From contig QHXN01000031.1 in NCBI GenBank assembly GCA_003222975.1, forward strand, positions 1 through 64,000: DNA of 64,000 nt, read 5' to 3'. A program made the position numbers and the translations under genes. Positions 1 through 12,810 of this stretch are shown here, one piece after another (position 1 is the stretch's first letter; each line of letters begins with the position of its first letter). This DNA is from Acidobacteriota bacterium. Its GTDB lineage: Bacteria; Acidobacteriota; Blastocatellia; Pyrinomonadales; Pyrinomonadaceae. Under the pieces are notes generated by a model that was not told the DNA's origin, did no database searches, and saw nothing but the letters and a program-made list of their open reading frames with translations.

Positions 1-134
1 GAGAGCGCTTCCGGCGCGAGCACGGCGTCGAGCTGGAGTACGAAGTCGAGCTGTGGGGCGCGGACGCTGAATTTAAGGATGAAGGCAGAAGGATGAAGGA
101 TGAAGACAGACGGGGAGAAGGGGAGACGGGATGA
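1..134 (+). CDS. murB: UDP-N-acetylmuramate dehydrogenase (MurB), C-terminal end only; truncated by window start
   Basis: Frame 3 reads ERFRREHGVELEYEVELWGADAEFKDEGRRMKDEDRRGEGETG* ; MurB-like C-terminus just upstream of ftsQ. Confidence 0.6.
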   Translation, partial: ERFRREHGVELEYEVELWGADAEFKDEGRRMKDEDRRGEGETG

Positions 135-240
135 CGGGGAGACTGAGAGACATGTTGAGTAGAGCGGGAGAGTCGAGCGGCCTTCACGCCGTAGCTCTTT
201 CGCCCCGTCGCCCCGTCTCCCCGTCGCCCCGTCCTTCGTC
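75..240. repeat. Inverted repeat of 7-8 nt tandem words (AAGGATG / ACGGGGAG family)
   Basis: Left arm aaggatg aaggcag aaggatg aaggatg aagacag acggggag aaggggag acgggatg acggggag; right arm cgccccgt cgccccgt ctccccgt cgccccgt. Confidence 0.85.
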
Positions 241-246
241 GGAGGT

Positions 247-1362
247 GTGGCAGTGAGGGAACAGGTAGTAACTACGCGGGCGGGACGAGTCGGCGCGGCG
301 TCGAAGGGGCGCGCGGGCGTGTCTGTGCAGCGGCCCGCCGCGCGCCGCACTAGCCCCGCCGCCGCGCGCGCCCCGCGACAGAGGAGCTTCCCGTGGAAGT
401 CGGCGCTCGCATACGTCCCCGCCGTCCTCAAGATCGCGCTGGCCGTCTCCCTGGGCGTGCTCGCCTTCGTCGGCTACCGCGCCGCCGTCTCGGCCTCCTT
501 CTTCAAGGTCAGGGCGGTGGACGTTGACGGCGCGGCGCGCGCCTCGCGCGAAGAGATTCGCGCCGACGTGCTGCGCCTGTCGAACGCGGGCGTGTGGCAG
601 GCCGACCTCGACACAATCGCCGCCGAGTTGCGCGGCCTGCCGTGGGTGCGCGAGGCGGTCGTCTCGCGCGTGCTGCCGTCGGGTTTGCGCGTGCGCGTCA
701 CGGAGCGCGTGCCGCGCATCATCGCGCGCACTGCCGCAGGCCGGCTCGTCTGGGTTGACGACGACGGCGTGATGCTCGGCGCGGCCTCGCCCGGCGAGCA
801 GGATTTCTTCGTGCGCGGCCTCGAAGAGGCCCGCACCGACGAGGCGCTCAAGGATAACCGCGAGCGCGTGAAGGCCGCGCTCGACCTTTCGTCCGAGTGG
901 GGAGGCGCGGGACTCTCGCGCCGCGTGAGCGAGGTTAACCTCGAAGACTCGCGCGACGTGCGCGTGCAGCTCGCGGGCGAGGACTCAGGCGTCGAAGTGC
1001 GCCTGGGCCGCGAAGACCTCGCCAAGCGCTTCCGCCAGGCGCTCGAAGTCCTCGACGCGCAGCGCCAGACGCCGCGCGGCCCCTTCATCACCTACGTTGA
1101 CGTGTCGCAGGGCAAGCGCGCCATCATCGGCACGGGCGCGAACGCGCGCTTCCAGTTGAACGAGCGCGGCGACGCCGAGTCGGGCGGGCCGCAGCCACAG
1201 CCGGACACGGGCGCGCGGGCCGCGACTCAGACGGGCGCGCACGCGTCGAGCGCCGCGCCGAAGGAAGGGAAGAAGGAGGCGCGGCAGCCGAAGCCGGTCG
1301 AAAAGAAGAACGACGACGCGCGCCCGCCGGACGTGGCGCTGCGCCCGCGCCGAGTCAATTGA
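247..1362 (+). CDS. ftsQ: Cell division protein FtsQ (POTRA domain)
   Basis: N-terminal TM, POTRA-like FFKVRAVDVDG...LPWVREAVVSRVLPSGLRVRVTERVP; upstream of ftsA. Confidence 0.9.
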   Translation: MAVREQVVTTRAGRVGAASKGRAGVSVQRPAARRTSPAAARAPRQRSFPWKSALAYVPAVLKIALAVSLGVLAFVGYRAAVSASFFKVRAVDVDGAARASREEIRADVLRLSNAGVWQADLDTIAAELRGLPWVREAVVSRVLPSGLRVRVTERVPRIIARTAAGRLVWVDDDGVMLGAASPGEQDFFVRGLEEARTDEALKDNRERVKAALDLSSEWGGAGLSRRVSEVNLEDSRDVRVQLAGEDSGVEVRLGREDLAKRFRQALEVLDAQRQTPRGPFITYVDVSQGKRAIIGTGANARFQLNERGDAESGGPQPQPDTGARAATQTGAHASSAAPKEGKKEARQPKPVEKKNDDARPPDVALRPRRVN

Positions 1363-1495
1363 GTCGCGGATCGGTTGCCTGTGCGAAAGGTCAGTCGCTT
1401 TTGTGGAAGGAGCGAGTCTCGATTGTCTGAAGCAGCGAGTCCCGTTTTCGCGCCGTGCGAGATGAACCCCCTGTTTGCGGAGGAGCGAAACCCGA

Positions 1496-2839
1496 ATGGC
1501 TAAACAAGTGTCGCACACCGTCGGCCTCGACATCGGGACGAGCCGCATCACCTGCATCATCGGCGAGCCGGGCGACGGCGGACTGGTGGATGTGGTCGGC
1601 ATCGGCGAGTCGGAGGCGCGCGGCCTTCGCAAAGGGGTCGTCGTTGACCCGGAGGCGGCGGTCGAAGCGATCACGCGCGCCGTCGAAGAGGCCGAGCGGA
1701 TGAGCGGCCTCGAAGCCGAGGAGGTCGCCATCAACCTCTCCGGCTCGCACATCATGAGCTTCAACGGCCAGGCCATCGTCGCCGTTTCGGGCCGCGAGCG
1801 CGAGCCTTCGCACGAGAACGGCCACGGTCGCCGCTCGTTCTACGGTCCGCCCGCGCACGTCGTCGTCGCCGGACGCGACCGCGAGATCACGCAGGACGAC
1901 GTGCGCCGCGCCATCGAGTCGGCCTCGGCCATCCAGCTCCCCGCAGGGCGAGAGATTGTTGACCGTCTGCCGCAGGAGTTCATCGTTGACGACCAGGACG
2001 GCATCAACGACCCCGTCGGCATGATCGGCGCTAGATTAGCCGTCAAAGTCCACATCGTCACCAGCCCCGTGACCGCGCGCCAGAACGTCATCAACTCGGT
2101 CAACCGCGCCGGCCTCGTCGTCGGCGAGATGGTCTTGGAACAACTGGCCGCCGCTGAAGCAACGCTCACCGACGACGACAAGGAGTTCGGCGCGGCGCTC
2201 GTGGACATCGGCGCGGAGACTACGGGGTTAATCATCTACCAGCGCGGGGCCGTGCAGCACACCGCCGTCTTCGCCCTCGGCGGCTCGCACTTCACCAACG
2301 ACATCGCGTTCGGGCTGCGCACGCCCATCCCCGAAGCCGACAAGATCAAGCGCAACGTGGGCTGCGCGTGCGGCCTGAGTCTGTCGGAGGCCGAGCGAAG
2401 CGAGCTGGTCGAAGTGCCTTCGGTCGGAGGCCGACCGCCGCGGCAGCTCTCGCGCCAGATTCTCTGCGACATCCTCCAGCCGCGCGCCGAAGAGGTTCTC
2501 TCCCACGTCGCCGACGAGATACGCGAGGCAGGCTGGGAGGGCCAGCTTTCGAGCGGCGTCGTTTTAACGGGCGGCGGCTCGCTCCTCGACGGCATGGTCG
2601 AGATCGCCGAGCAGGTCTTCGACGCGCCCGTCCGGCTCGGCTACCCGGAGCGCGACCGCTTCGGCGGACTGGTCGAAGACATACAGAATCCCGCGTGGGC
2701 CGCTGCCTCGGGGCTGTGCCTGATGGCGCAGCGCGCGAAATCAGCAGAAATGCGGGCTTCCATGGCGCGCGCGCAGGCGGGCGGGAGTTTGGGCGCGCTC
2801 GTCTCGAAATTTCGCAATCGTTTCGGTGGTATTTTCTGA
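1496..2839 (+). CDS. ftsA: Cell division protein FtsA
   Basis: [26 protein letters not shown], actin-like ATPase motifs, [13 protein letters not shown]; followed by ftsZ. Confidence 0.95.
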   Translation: MAKQVSHTVGLDIGTSRITCIIGEPGDGGLVDVVGIGESEARGLRKGVVVDPEAAVEAITRAVEEAERMSGLEAEEVAINLSGSHIMSFNGQAIVAVSGREREPSHENGHGRRSFYGPPAHVVVAGRDREITQDDVRRAIESASAIQLPAGREIVDRLPQEFIVDDQDGINDPVGMIGARLAVKVHIVTSPVTARQNVINSVNRAGLVVGEMVLEQLAAAEATLTDDDKEFGAALVDIGAETTGLIIYQRGAVQHTAVFALGGSHFTNDIAFGLRTPIPEADKIKRNVGCACGLSLSEAERSELVEVPSVGGRPPRQLSRQILCDILQPRAEEVLSHVADEIREAGWEGQLSSGVVLTGGGSLLDGMVEIAEQVFDAPVRLGYPERDRFGGLVEDIQNPAWAAASGLCLMAQRAKSAEMRASMARAQAGGSLGALVSKFRNRFGGIF

Positions 2840-2928
2840 GAAGATGTTGTATGCTGCCGCGCCAGCCGGCACAAGATGTAGTCCTCAATATATTGTCGTC
2901 GTCGGCGCGCACAGCCCAAGATAACCGC

Positions 2929-4125
2929 ATGAACCCTTTCGAGGCCGCGGATGCTTCAGAAGGAGAGAGGAACTTGCAGACTATGACACCGGAAGGCCGT
3001 CCGGGCAGCGGGATCAATATTTTCATTGATGACGACCCGCCCATCACGGGTGCGCGCATCAAAGTCATCGGCGTCGGCGGCGGGGGCGGCAACGCCGTCA
3101 ACCGCATGATCGAGGCCGGAATAGAGGGCATCGAGTTCCTCGTCGCCAACACAGACCTCCAGGCCCTGAAGCGCTCGCGCGCGCCGATCAAAATCCAGCT
3201 CGGCGGCAAGCTCACGAAGGGCCTGGGCGCGGGCGCGAACCCCGACATCGGTCGCAACGCCGCGCTCGAAGACACCGAAAAGATCATCGAGGCTCTGGAA
3301 GGCGCGGACATGGTCTTCGTCACCACGGGACTGGGCGGCGGCACTGGCACGGGCGCGGCCCCCATCATCGCCTCGCTCGCCACGGAGCTGAACGCCTTGA
3401 CCGTCGCGGTCGTCACCAAGCCCTTCCACTTCGAGGGCAAGCGGCGCATGACGCAGGCCGAGGTGGGCCTGAGAGAGCTTCGCGAGTGCGTGGACACGGT
3501 GATTACGATCCCGAATGAGCGGCTGCTCCACACGGTTGACAAGACCGTCTCTCTGACCGACGCCTTCAAGATGGCCGACGACGTTCTGCGCCAGGCCGTG
3601 CAGGGCATCTCAGACCTCATCATCGTGCCCGGCCTCATCAACCTCGACTTCGCCGACGTGAAGACGATCATGCAGGGGATGGGACTGGCCCTGATGGGCG
3701 CGGGGCGCGCGTCGGGCGAGAACCGCGCCGTCGAGGCGACGCAGCAGGCCATATCCAGCCCGCTCCTGGAAGAGGCGACGATTCAGGGCGCGAAGGGCGT
3801 GCTCATCAACATCACCGGCGGCCCCGACCTGACCCTGTACGAGGTCAACGAGGCCAGCTCGATCATCCGCGAGTCGGCGGACGACGACGCCAACATCATC
3901 TTCGGCGCGGTCATTGACGAGACGCTGCGCGACGAGATGAAGATCACCGTCATCGCCACGGGCTTCGACAAGGAGTCGGCGGACGCGGGGAGGACGACGC
4001 AGGCGGGCGCGACCGCTCAGGCGCAGCGCTACACGCAGCCCGCAGACCTCCCGCCGCGCCCCGGCACGCCCGCGCGCTCCGACGACCTCGACGTTCCGAC
4101 CTTCATCCGCAAGAAGGCGGACTGA
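2929..4125 (+). CDS. ftsZ: Cell division protein FtsZ
   Basis: [27 protein letters not shown] tubulin signature, C-terminal [17 protein letters not shown] open upstream, ATG at 2929 chosen. Confidence 0.96.
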   Translation: MNPFEAADASEGERNLQTMTPEGRPGSGINIFIDDDPPITGARIKVIGVGGGGGNAVNRMIEAGIEGIEFLVANTDLQALKRSRAPIKIQLGGKLTKGLGAGANPDIGRNAALEDTEKIIEALEGADMVFVTTGLGGGTGTGAAPIIASLATELNALTVAVVTKPFHFEGKRRMTQAEVGLRELRECVDTVITIPNERLLHTVDKTVSLTDAFKMADDVLRQAVQGISDLIIVPGLINLDFADVKTIMQGMGLALMGAGRASGENRAVEATQQAISSPLLEEATIQGAKGVLINITGGPDLTLYEVNEASSIIRESADDDANIIFGAVIDETLRDEMKITVIATGFDKESADAGRTTQAGATAQAQRYTQPADLPPRPGTPARSDDLDVPTFIRKKAD

Positions 4126-4129
4126 AAGT

Positions 4130-4247
4130 CAGTTCAAAGTTAAAAGTTTAAAGTTCAAGGTTCAAAGCCCGGTGCGGCGACTTTGAACCTTGAACTTTTT
4201 TTGCCGGGAGTTTGAACTTTGAACCTGCAACCTTGAACTTTGAACTC
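4130..4247. repeat. Inverted repeat of GTTCAAA heptads, two right arms
   Basis: gttcaaa gttaaaa gtttaaa gttcaag gttcaaa ... ctttgaaccttgaac ... tttgaactttgaac ... ccttgaactttgaac. Confidence 0.9.
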
Positions 4248-4465
4248 CGGTCATGTAGCATGTCGCGCAAAACCTGACAGGATTGAAATCATCTACGGGT
4301 AAAGACCGTTTCTCGTCTGTCTAATTCAGACCGCAGAGTGTGTGAAGACGCCAACGCGCACGCGTCGCCGTGTATTGTCTTCCGTTCGATCCTGTTCCCT
4401 TGAGGACAGCCGACGCGCCCAATTCATGCAAGCTTTTTGGCATTACTGGAGGTGAGGAAACTAAG

Positions 4466-4897
4466 GTGAACCGCAAACTCATTCGCACGACACTGGCAGA
4501 GGTCAAGGGCCGCGAGACCACCCACCCGCGGGAGCGCTCCGAGGGGGGAGCGCCGCGCCCGCCGCAGCACCGCATGGGCGGAGGCCCTTCGCAGGCGCGC
4601 GAGTCGTCTTCGGCAGCCGCGTCAGCCGCGGCCATGGGCCGCAAGAAGATTCCGCAGGCCGAGACGAACGCGGAGATTTTCTACTACAAGAAGCAGATGG
4701 ACTCGCACACACAGATGGTCATCGTGCTCGTGGACGGCGAGGAGGTCGAGGGCACCATCGAGTGGTACGACCGCAGCGCCTTGAAGATCAACCGCAGGGG
4801 CGCGCCGAACGTCATGCTCCTCAAGCACAACATCAAGTACATGTTCAAGGCCGAAGACCGCGATGGCGGCGGCGGCGGCGAGGAGTCCGGCGGCTGA
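4466..4897 (+). CDS. Hfq-like (Sm fold) RNA-binding protein with long N-terminal extension
   Basis: GTG start with upstream ggaggtgagg; [54 protein letters not shown]. Confidence 0.75.
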   Translation: MNRKLIRTTLAEVKGRETTHPRERSEGGAPRPPQHRMGGGPSQARESSSAAASAAAMGRKKIPQAETNAEIFYYKKQMDSHTQMVIVLVDGEEVEGTIEWYDRSALKINRRGAPNVMLLKHNIKYMFKAEDRDGGGGGEESGG

Positions 4898-4908
4898 CGC
4901 CTCTGGAA

Positions 4909-4986
4909 GGGTTCAGGATTCAGAGTTCAAGCTGGAGCTTGCTTCTTCCGCCGAGAACAGCAAGCTCAAGCCTGAACTCTGAACCC
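4909..4986. repeat. Inverted repeat, GTTCAGG/ATTCAGA/GTTCAAG heptads
   Basis: gggttcaggattcagagttcaagctggagcttgc ... gcaagctcaagcctgaactctgaaccc. Confidence 0.85.
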
Positions 4987-5059
4987 CCGCCCGGCGACCT
5001 CGGCTTGGGGCGCGGCGGGAATCCCCTCATCAAACCCCACCCGGTTCGGGCTTCGAGCG

Positions 5060-6121
5060 ATGAGTGACGCTTCACCAAAGCCAGCCGAGCGCGAAATCGC
5101 CGGGCGTCGCCCGCGCGTCGGCATCACGATGGGCGACCCCGCCGGCATCGGCCCCGAAGTCGTCCTCAAGGCCGTCGCCGAGCGCGAAGTGCTCTCGGCT
5201 TGCGCGCCCGTCATCGTCGGCGACGCGCAACTCCTGGCGCACACCGCGCGCACGCTCGGCCTGCGCTGCGGCTACCAGATTGTGCGCCGCGGCGAGCCGC
5301 TCCCCGCCGACACGGACGATCCCGTCATTTATCACCTCGACAACATCGGCGTGTCGGTCGAGCCGGGCGTCGAGTCGGCTGCCGCGGGCCGGGCCGCCGC
5401 CGAGTACATCGAGGCCGCGGTCGCGCTCTGCGGCGCGGGCGCGGTCGAGGCCATCGCGACCGCGCCGATCAACAAGCGCGCCCTTTTCTTAGGCGGCTAC
5501 GGCTTCCCCGGCCACACGGAATTCCTCGCGCACCTCACGGGGACGACCGAGTGCGCGATGGCTTTCGTGGCATCGAACCTGCGCGTCGTCCTCATCTCAA
5601 CGCACGTGCCCCTGGCCGAGGCCATCCGCCTCGTGGAGAAAGATCGCATCGTCGGGGTCGTCCGTCTGACCGAGCGCGAGCTGCGACGCTGGGGCATCGC
5701 GCGCCCGCGCATCGCGGTGGCGGCCCTGAACCCGCACGGCGCAGAGGGCGGCCTGTTCGGCATCGAGGAGTCGGCGGAAATCATGCCGGCGGTCGAGGCT
5801 TGCCGCGCCGAGGGGCTTACAGTGTCGGGGCCGCACTCGGCGGACACGGTCTTCCTGCGCGCCTCGCGCGGCGAGTTCGACGCGGTGGTTTCGTGCTACC
5901 ATGACCAGGCGATGATCCCCGTCAAATGACTTTCGTTCGGCGAGGCGGTCAACGTCACCCTGGGCCTGCCGTTCATACGCACCTCGGTTGACCACGGCAC
6001 GGCCTTCGACATCGCGGGCCGCGGCGTGGCCGAGCATTCGAGCATGGTCGCCGCCATCACTCTGGCCGCGCGCCTGGCGCGCACCGACGAGAGCGGGAGT
6101 CTAGTGATGAATGCGGAATGA
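5060..6121 (+). pseudogene. pdxA: 4-hydroxythreonine-4-phosphate dehydrogenase PdxA, interrupted by in-frame TGA at 5927-5929
   Basis: RPRVGITMGDPAGIGPEVVLKA...[60 protein letters not shown] continues in the same frame to TGA 6119-6121. Confidence 0.85.
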
Positions 6122-6187
6122 TGAATGATGAATTGAAAGCAGGAACGTTCGTCTGATTCATCACTCATCATTCCGCATTCATCATTT
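6103..6187. repeat. Inverted repeat of GATGAAT heptads
   Basis: gtgatgaatgcggaatgatgaatgatgaattg ... attcatcactcatcattccgcattcatcattt. Confidence 0.9.
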
Positions 6188-6210
6188 CTGAAAACCGGAG
6201 GTTTCCGAAG

Positions 6211-6615
6211 TTGTCTGCGAATAACGAACCCTCACGACGCATACTCGTGGCCGACGACGACCCGGCGATCCTGCGCCTGGTGACGGCGATTGTGGAGAAG
6301 GAGGGGTACGAGGTCGTGCCGGCGCGCGATGGGCGCGAGGCGTACAGGCTCTTGCAGACGGACGGGGAGTTCGCCGCGTGCGTCTTCGACGTGGTGATGC
6401 CGCACATACAGGGGCCGGAACTCGTCCGCTACATGAAGACGGAGAAGAAGCTGATGAGGATTCCGGTGATGATGATGACCGCCGAGCAGAACCCGAAGCT
6501 CTCCTCCGACAGCTTCGCCGCGGGCGCGGTCGTCTTCCTGCCGAAGCCGTTCACGACCTCCCAACTCCAGGTCATGCTGCGCATGCTCATCAGCAAGTCG
6601 CAGGGCGGGCAGTGA
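6211..6615 (+). CDS. Single-domain response regulator (CheY-like)
   Basis: RRILVADDDPAILRLVTAIVEKEGYEVV...FDVVMPHIQG...FLPKPF; TTG start with upstream ggaggt. Confidence 0.88.
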   Translation: MSANNEPSRRILVADDDPAILRLVTAIVEKEGYEVVPARDGREAYRLLQTDGEFAACVFDVVMPHIQGPELVRYMKTEKKLMRIPVMMMTAEQNPKLSSDSFAAGAVVFLPKPFTTSQLQVMLRMLISKSQGGQ

Positions 6616-6682
6616 AGTCCGCCGCGGGGCGGGCAGCGCGCCGACGCACTCCCGGCGTCAAACGCGTGTGGAGGTAAGAGAG

Positions 6683-7205
6683 ATGTTAGAGCTTCAACGG
6701 CATTCGCCGCCGCGCCGCCGCGCGGGCCTGTGGCTGGTCGTCTTCGCGGCGCTCGTGTCGTTCGCTTTGTGTGCGCGGCAGGCCGCACGCGCGCAGTCGG
6801 GGCGTCACTCGCCGAAGCCGGCGGCGACGCCGACGCCCGAATCAGGGGCACGGCAACCGCAAGGAGGCGCGCGACCGCGCGAAGGCGCAGAGGGATGATT
6901 ACGTCGTCCTCTTCGAGCTGGACGCGGACGTGGGGGCGGGCAGCGCCGGCATCGGGCAGGCCGACCCGCGCTCGCTCGTCATCAAGACCTACGTCTATGC
7001 GCCGAAGACGGGCGACCTCAAGTTCACCGACACCATCTACCAGCGCCCCTACCGCGAGACGGCGAGGATCGGCGGCATTCCCCTCCCCGTGCCCACGCGC
7101 CGCATCGAGCAGTACCCGTCGCAACTCCAGTTAGAGCAGGCCGCGCGCGACGCCGCCGACCGCCTCATGTCGCGCTTCAGCGTCATCCTCCCGCCGGACA
7201 ACTGA
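6683..7205 (+). pseudogene. Secreted hypothetical protein split by a probable 1-nt frameshift near 6840
   Basis: Signal peptide in one frame (MLELQRHSPPRRRAGLWLVVFAALVSFALCARQAARAQ...), mature part in another (NQGHGNRKEARDRAKAQRDDYVVLFELDADVG...RLMSRFSVILPPDN). Confidence 0.6.
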
Positions 7206-7208
7206 AGG

Positions 7209-8285
7209 ATGAAGGCAACGTTGAAGGCAAAAGTAAAAAGGCAAAAGGCAAAAGAGAAGAGTGGAAGACATGGGCCGCGGCTCGCGCTCTTTCTTTTGCC
7301 TTTTGCCTTTTTACTCTTGCCTTATGTTTTGGCGCAGGCGCAGAAGAAGCCGAGGCCGGCCCTGAAGAAGGGCGAGGCGAAGCGCGTGGTCGCGGCGACG
7401 CCGGGTTTCAAGCTGAAGAACAGCGCGGTCAAGGTCAAAGAGGTCAGCGCGGCGGGCGCGACGCCCGTGAGCGTCGTGGCCGAGGTGACGGAGGCGCTGC
7501 GCTTCGCGCGGGTCGAAGACGAGAGCGCGCCGCAGACGACTGGCGTCTTCAAGCAGAAGCGCTGGCGCGCGGTCGAGTTTCGCACGGGCGACCGTAGCTG
7601 GGAAGAGTTCGACTTCCTCGCCGCCCCGCTCGGCGCGGAGCGACTTGAGGCCGCGCGGCACGCGCTCGAAGAACTCGTCACGGAGTTCGAGGCGCAGCAG
7701 AATGCAAACAAAGGCAAGGACGACGGCGAGAACGAAGGGAAGCAAGACGGCGACGCTAAGGGCAAGGACGAGAGCAAACGCGAGGGCAAGGGCAAGAACA
7801 AGAACAAGAGTAAGGGCAAGAGCGGCGAGCCGCTGACGCGCGGGCCGCTCACGATCAAGCAGCTCAACGCGTTGGTCTCGTCGGCTGTGGCGGAGGTCGT
7901 CGTCGAGGCGACGTTTCGTCTTGCGAAGGACGCTTCGGGGAAGTGGCGCGTCTCGGAGGTCTCCGTCGCCGACGAGTCGAGCGGAGACCTCGCGGCGCTC
8001 TGGCAGTCGGTGGACGCGCAGAAGGCCGCGCGCGCGCGCGCAGACCTTGAGGTTGTCCGCGCGGCGCTCGAAGCATTTCGGAGTGAGCGCGGCTTCTACG
8101 TCGCCGCCGAGGACTCCGCCGTCCTCATGGATCACCTCAGCCCGCGCTACATCAAACAGATCATCCGCCTCGACCCCTGGCACAACCCCTACCGCTACGC
8201 AGGCACGACCGCCAGCTACACGCTCGCCTCCGACGGCGCGGACGGCAAGCCCGGCACGGCTGACGACGTGACGCTCAGCCGCTAG
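7209..8285 (+). CDS. Secreted protein with K/G/E-rich low-complexity segment and GspG-like C-terminal region
   Basis: Signal peptide RLALFLLPFAFLLLPYVLAQAQ; C-terminus LEVVRAALEAFRSERGFYV...LDPWHNPYRYAG...SDGADGKPGTADDV resembles type II secretion major pseudopilin C-terminus. Confidence 0.65.
   Translation: MKATLKAKVKRQKAKEKSGRHGPRLALFLLPFAFLLLPYVLAQAQKKPRPALKKGEAKRVVAATPGFKLKNSAVKVKEVSAAGATPVSVVAEVTEALRFARVEDESAPQTTGVFKQKRWRAVEFRTGDRSWEEFDFLAAPLGAERLEAARHALEELVTEFEAQQNANKGKDDGENEGKQDGDAKGKDESKREGKGKNKNKSKGKSGEPLTRGPLTIKQLNALVSSAVAEVVVEATFRLAKDASGKWRVSEVSVADESSGDLAALWQSVDAQKAARARADLEVVRAALEAFRSERGFYVAAEDSAVLMDHLSPRYIKQIIRLDPWHNPYRYAGTTASYTLASDGADGKPGTADDVTLSR
7221..7323. repeat. Inverted repeat of GGCAAAA heptads, inside the 7209 ORF
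   Basis: ggcaaaagtaaaaaggcaaaaggcaaaagag ... cttttgccttttgcctttttactcttgcc. Confidence 0.9.
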
Positions 8286-8493
8286 CCGCAGCCACACCTT
8301 TATTGCCTCGGTTATCTCCACGGAAAATCAGCTTGACGGGTCGTCGGCGCGGGTGTTAGGTTTGATTTGCGGCTTTCGTAGAGGGTTTTACGCCGAAAGC
8401 CGACGCATGCCCCGCCGTCTCGTCCCCGCGCTTTCGGGCGCGTCCTTTATGCCCCCCGGACGGACGGCCCCTTCGGACAAGGAGACTCGGATT

Positions 8494-9989
8494 TTGCTTT
8501 CGGGACGCCGGAAACTGCTCCTCGCGGACGACTCGCCGACGATTCAGAAGGTCATCAGCCTCACCTTCGAGGACGAAGGGATGGAGGTCGTCGCGGTCTC
8601 GGACGGCGACGAGGCGCTGCGCATTCTCGAAGAGCAGAGGCCCGACATCCTGCTCGCGGACGTTTGGATGCCGGGTGCGAACGGCTACGAATTGTGCGAG
8701 CGCGTCCGTGCTGACGAGCGACTGCGGCACACGCCCGTCGTCCTTCTCGTCGGCGCGTTCGAACCATTCAACGAAGCGGAGGCGCGCAGAGTTGGCGCGG
8801 ACACAGTCTTGACGAAACCCTTCCAATCAATTCGCGATCTGGTCAGCAAGGTCGGCTCACTCCTCGGCGGCGGCGAGCAGAAGCAGGAAGAGCCGCCCGC
8901 CGAGCAGCCGCGGAGCGAGCAGCCCGCGGGCGAGGCGTCGGCCATGCGCGCGGAGTCTCCCGCACGGCACGCCGGGAGCGCCACGCCGGTCAGCGAGTCG
9001 TCCGACGAGCAGGGCGAGACGTTCGACTATGACCACGCGCCGCCGTTCGCAGACCTCGGAGCCGACGACGAGCTGATCGAGGCGAAGCCTGCCGAGTCGT
9101 TCGGCGGCGCGGCACGCGAAGCCCGCTCGCCGGAGCGTTGGCAGACATCCGCCGGGTCGCGCACGGCTCTTTCGCCGCCCGCGCCGCCGGCGCAGCCGCG
9201 GCGGACGACGCGCTCTTAGACCTCGGGCAGTTCGAGTCGCATGCGGCCAACGTCGCGGCGGAGGCGGACGACTTCGTCCTCGATCTCGAAGAAGACCTGT
9301 ACGCGCCGCCTCAGTCCGCCAAGCGCGACGAGGACGTGCTCGACGCCTATGCCTTCGACGAGCAGCCCGCTGCGGCCACTCACGCGGAGTCCGCAGGCGC
9401 GACCGCCGCGCAGCCCGACGCACAGAACGTCTTCGCGCAGTCCGACATGCCGAGCGCCTTCGCCGAGGCGTCGCACGGCGCGGCGGCATCGTCTTCCGAC
9501 GAGTCTGTATCTTCCTTCGACGGGCCGCAGTTCTTCGCATCGCCTTCCGTCGCGCACGAAGCCGGCTCCGCGCCGCGGAGCTTCGTCGAGCCGTCGGTCG
9601 TGCCCGCCGAAGAGCCTGTGCCGGCCACGGTCGAGAGCGAATACACTGACGGCAGCGTCGAGGGCGACGTGCCGAAAGCGCCGGTCGGCTTTGCCACGCA
9701 GCCGGTCGAAAGAGCAGCGACCGCCGCCGCGCATGAAGCGAGCGCCGCGCCCGAAACCTCCGCGCCGCCTGAGCCGCCGACCGAGGGTTACTCGGTTGGC
9801 GGCGCGCGCGCCGGGGTCGAAGAAGCCCTGCGCGCCGACCATCTCTCGCGCGAGGCGATTGACGCAATCGCCCGCCGCGTCGTCGAGATGATGTCGGACA
9901 AAGTCATCCGCGAGATCGCCTGGGAGGTCGTTCCCGAACTCGCCGAGCTGCTCATCAAGCGCAAGCTGGAAGAGGAAGGGCAGAAGTAA
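8494..9989 (+). pseudogene. Response regulator with long variable linker, split by a probable frameshift between ~9090 and ~9190
   Basis: Receiver domain KLLLADDSPTIQKVISLTFEDEG in frame 1 (ORF 8353..9219); C-terminal HLSREAIDAIARRVVEMMSDKVIREIAWEVVPELAELLIKRKLEEE in frame 3 (ORF 9138..9989). Confidence 0.65.
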
Positions 9990-10076
9990 AAGGGGCAAAA
10001 GGGTAAAAGGGCAAGAGGGGCTGAGGGGCTGAGGAGGTCTCCTTTTCCCCTCTTGCCCTTTTACCCTTTTGCCCCT
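9980..10076. repeat. Inverted repeat of GGGCAAAA/GGGTAAAA octads
   Basis: aaaaggggcaaaagggtaaaagggcaagagg ... cctcttgcccttttacccttttgcccc. Confidence 0.9.
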
Positions 10077-10116
10077 GCTTTGTGCCGGGCGCGCGGTCTT
10101 GTTACCATTGTCCCTC

Positions 10117-12806
<2,690 letters not shown>

Positions 12807-12810
<4 letters not shown>

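Noticed and set aside
2346-3752. 468-aa minus-strand ORF over ftsA/ftsZ
   Set aside because: Antisense shadow of conserved ftsA/ftsZ coding; low-complexity R/S/P composition.
5927-5929. pdxA TGA as a selenocysteine codon
   Set aside because: No obvious downstream SECIS-like hairpin by eye and PdxA is not a known selenoprotein; kept only as a point to check.
7311-8321. 336-aa minus-strand ORF
   Set aside because: Antisense to 7209..8285; composition is the mirror of the low-complexity sense ORF.
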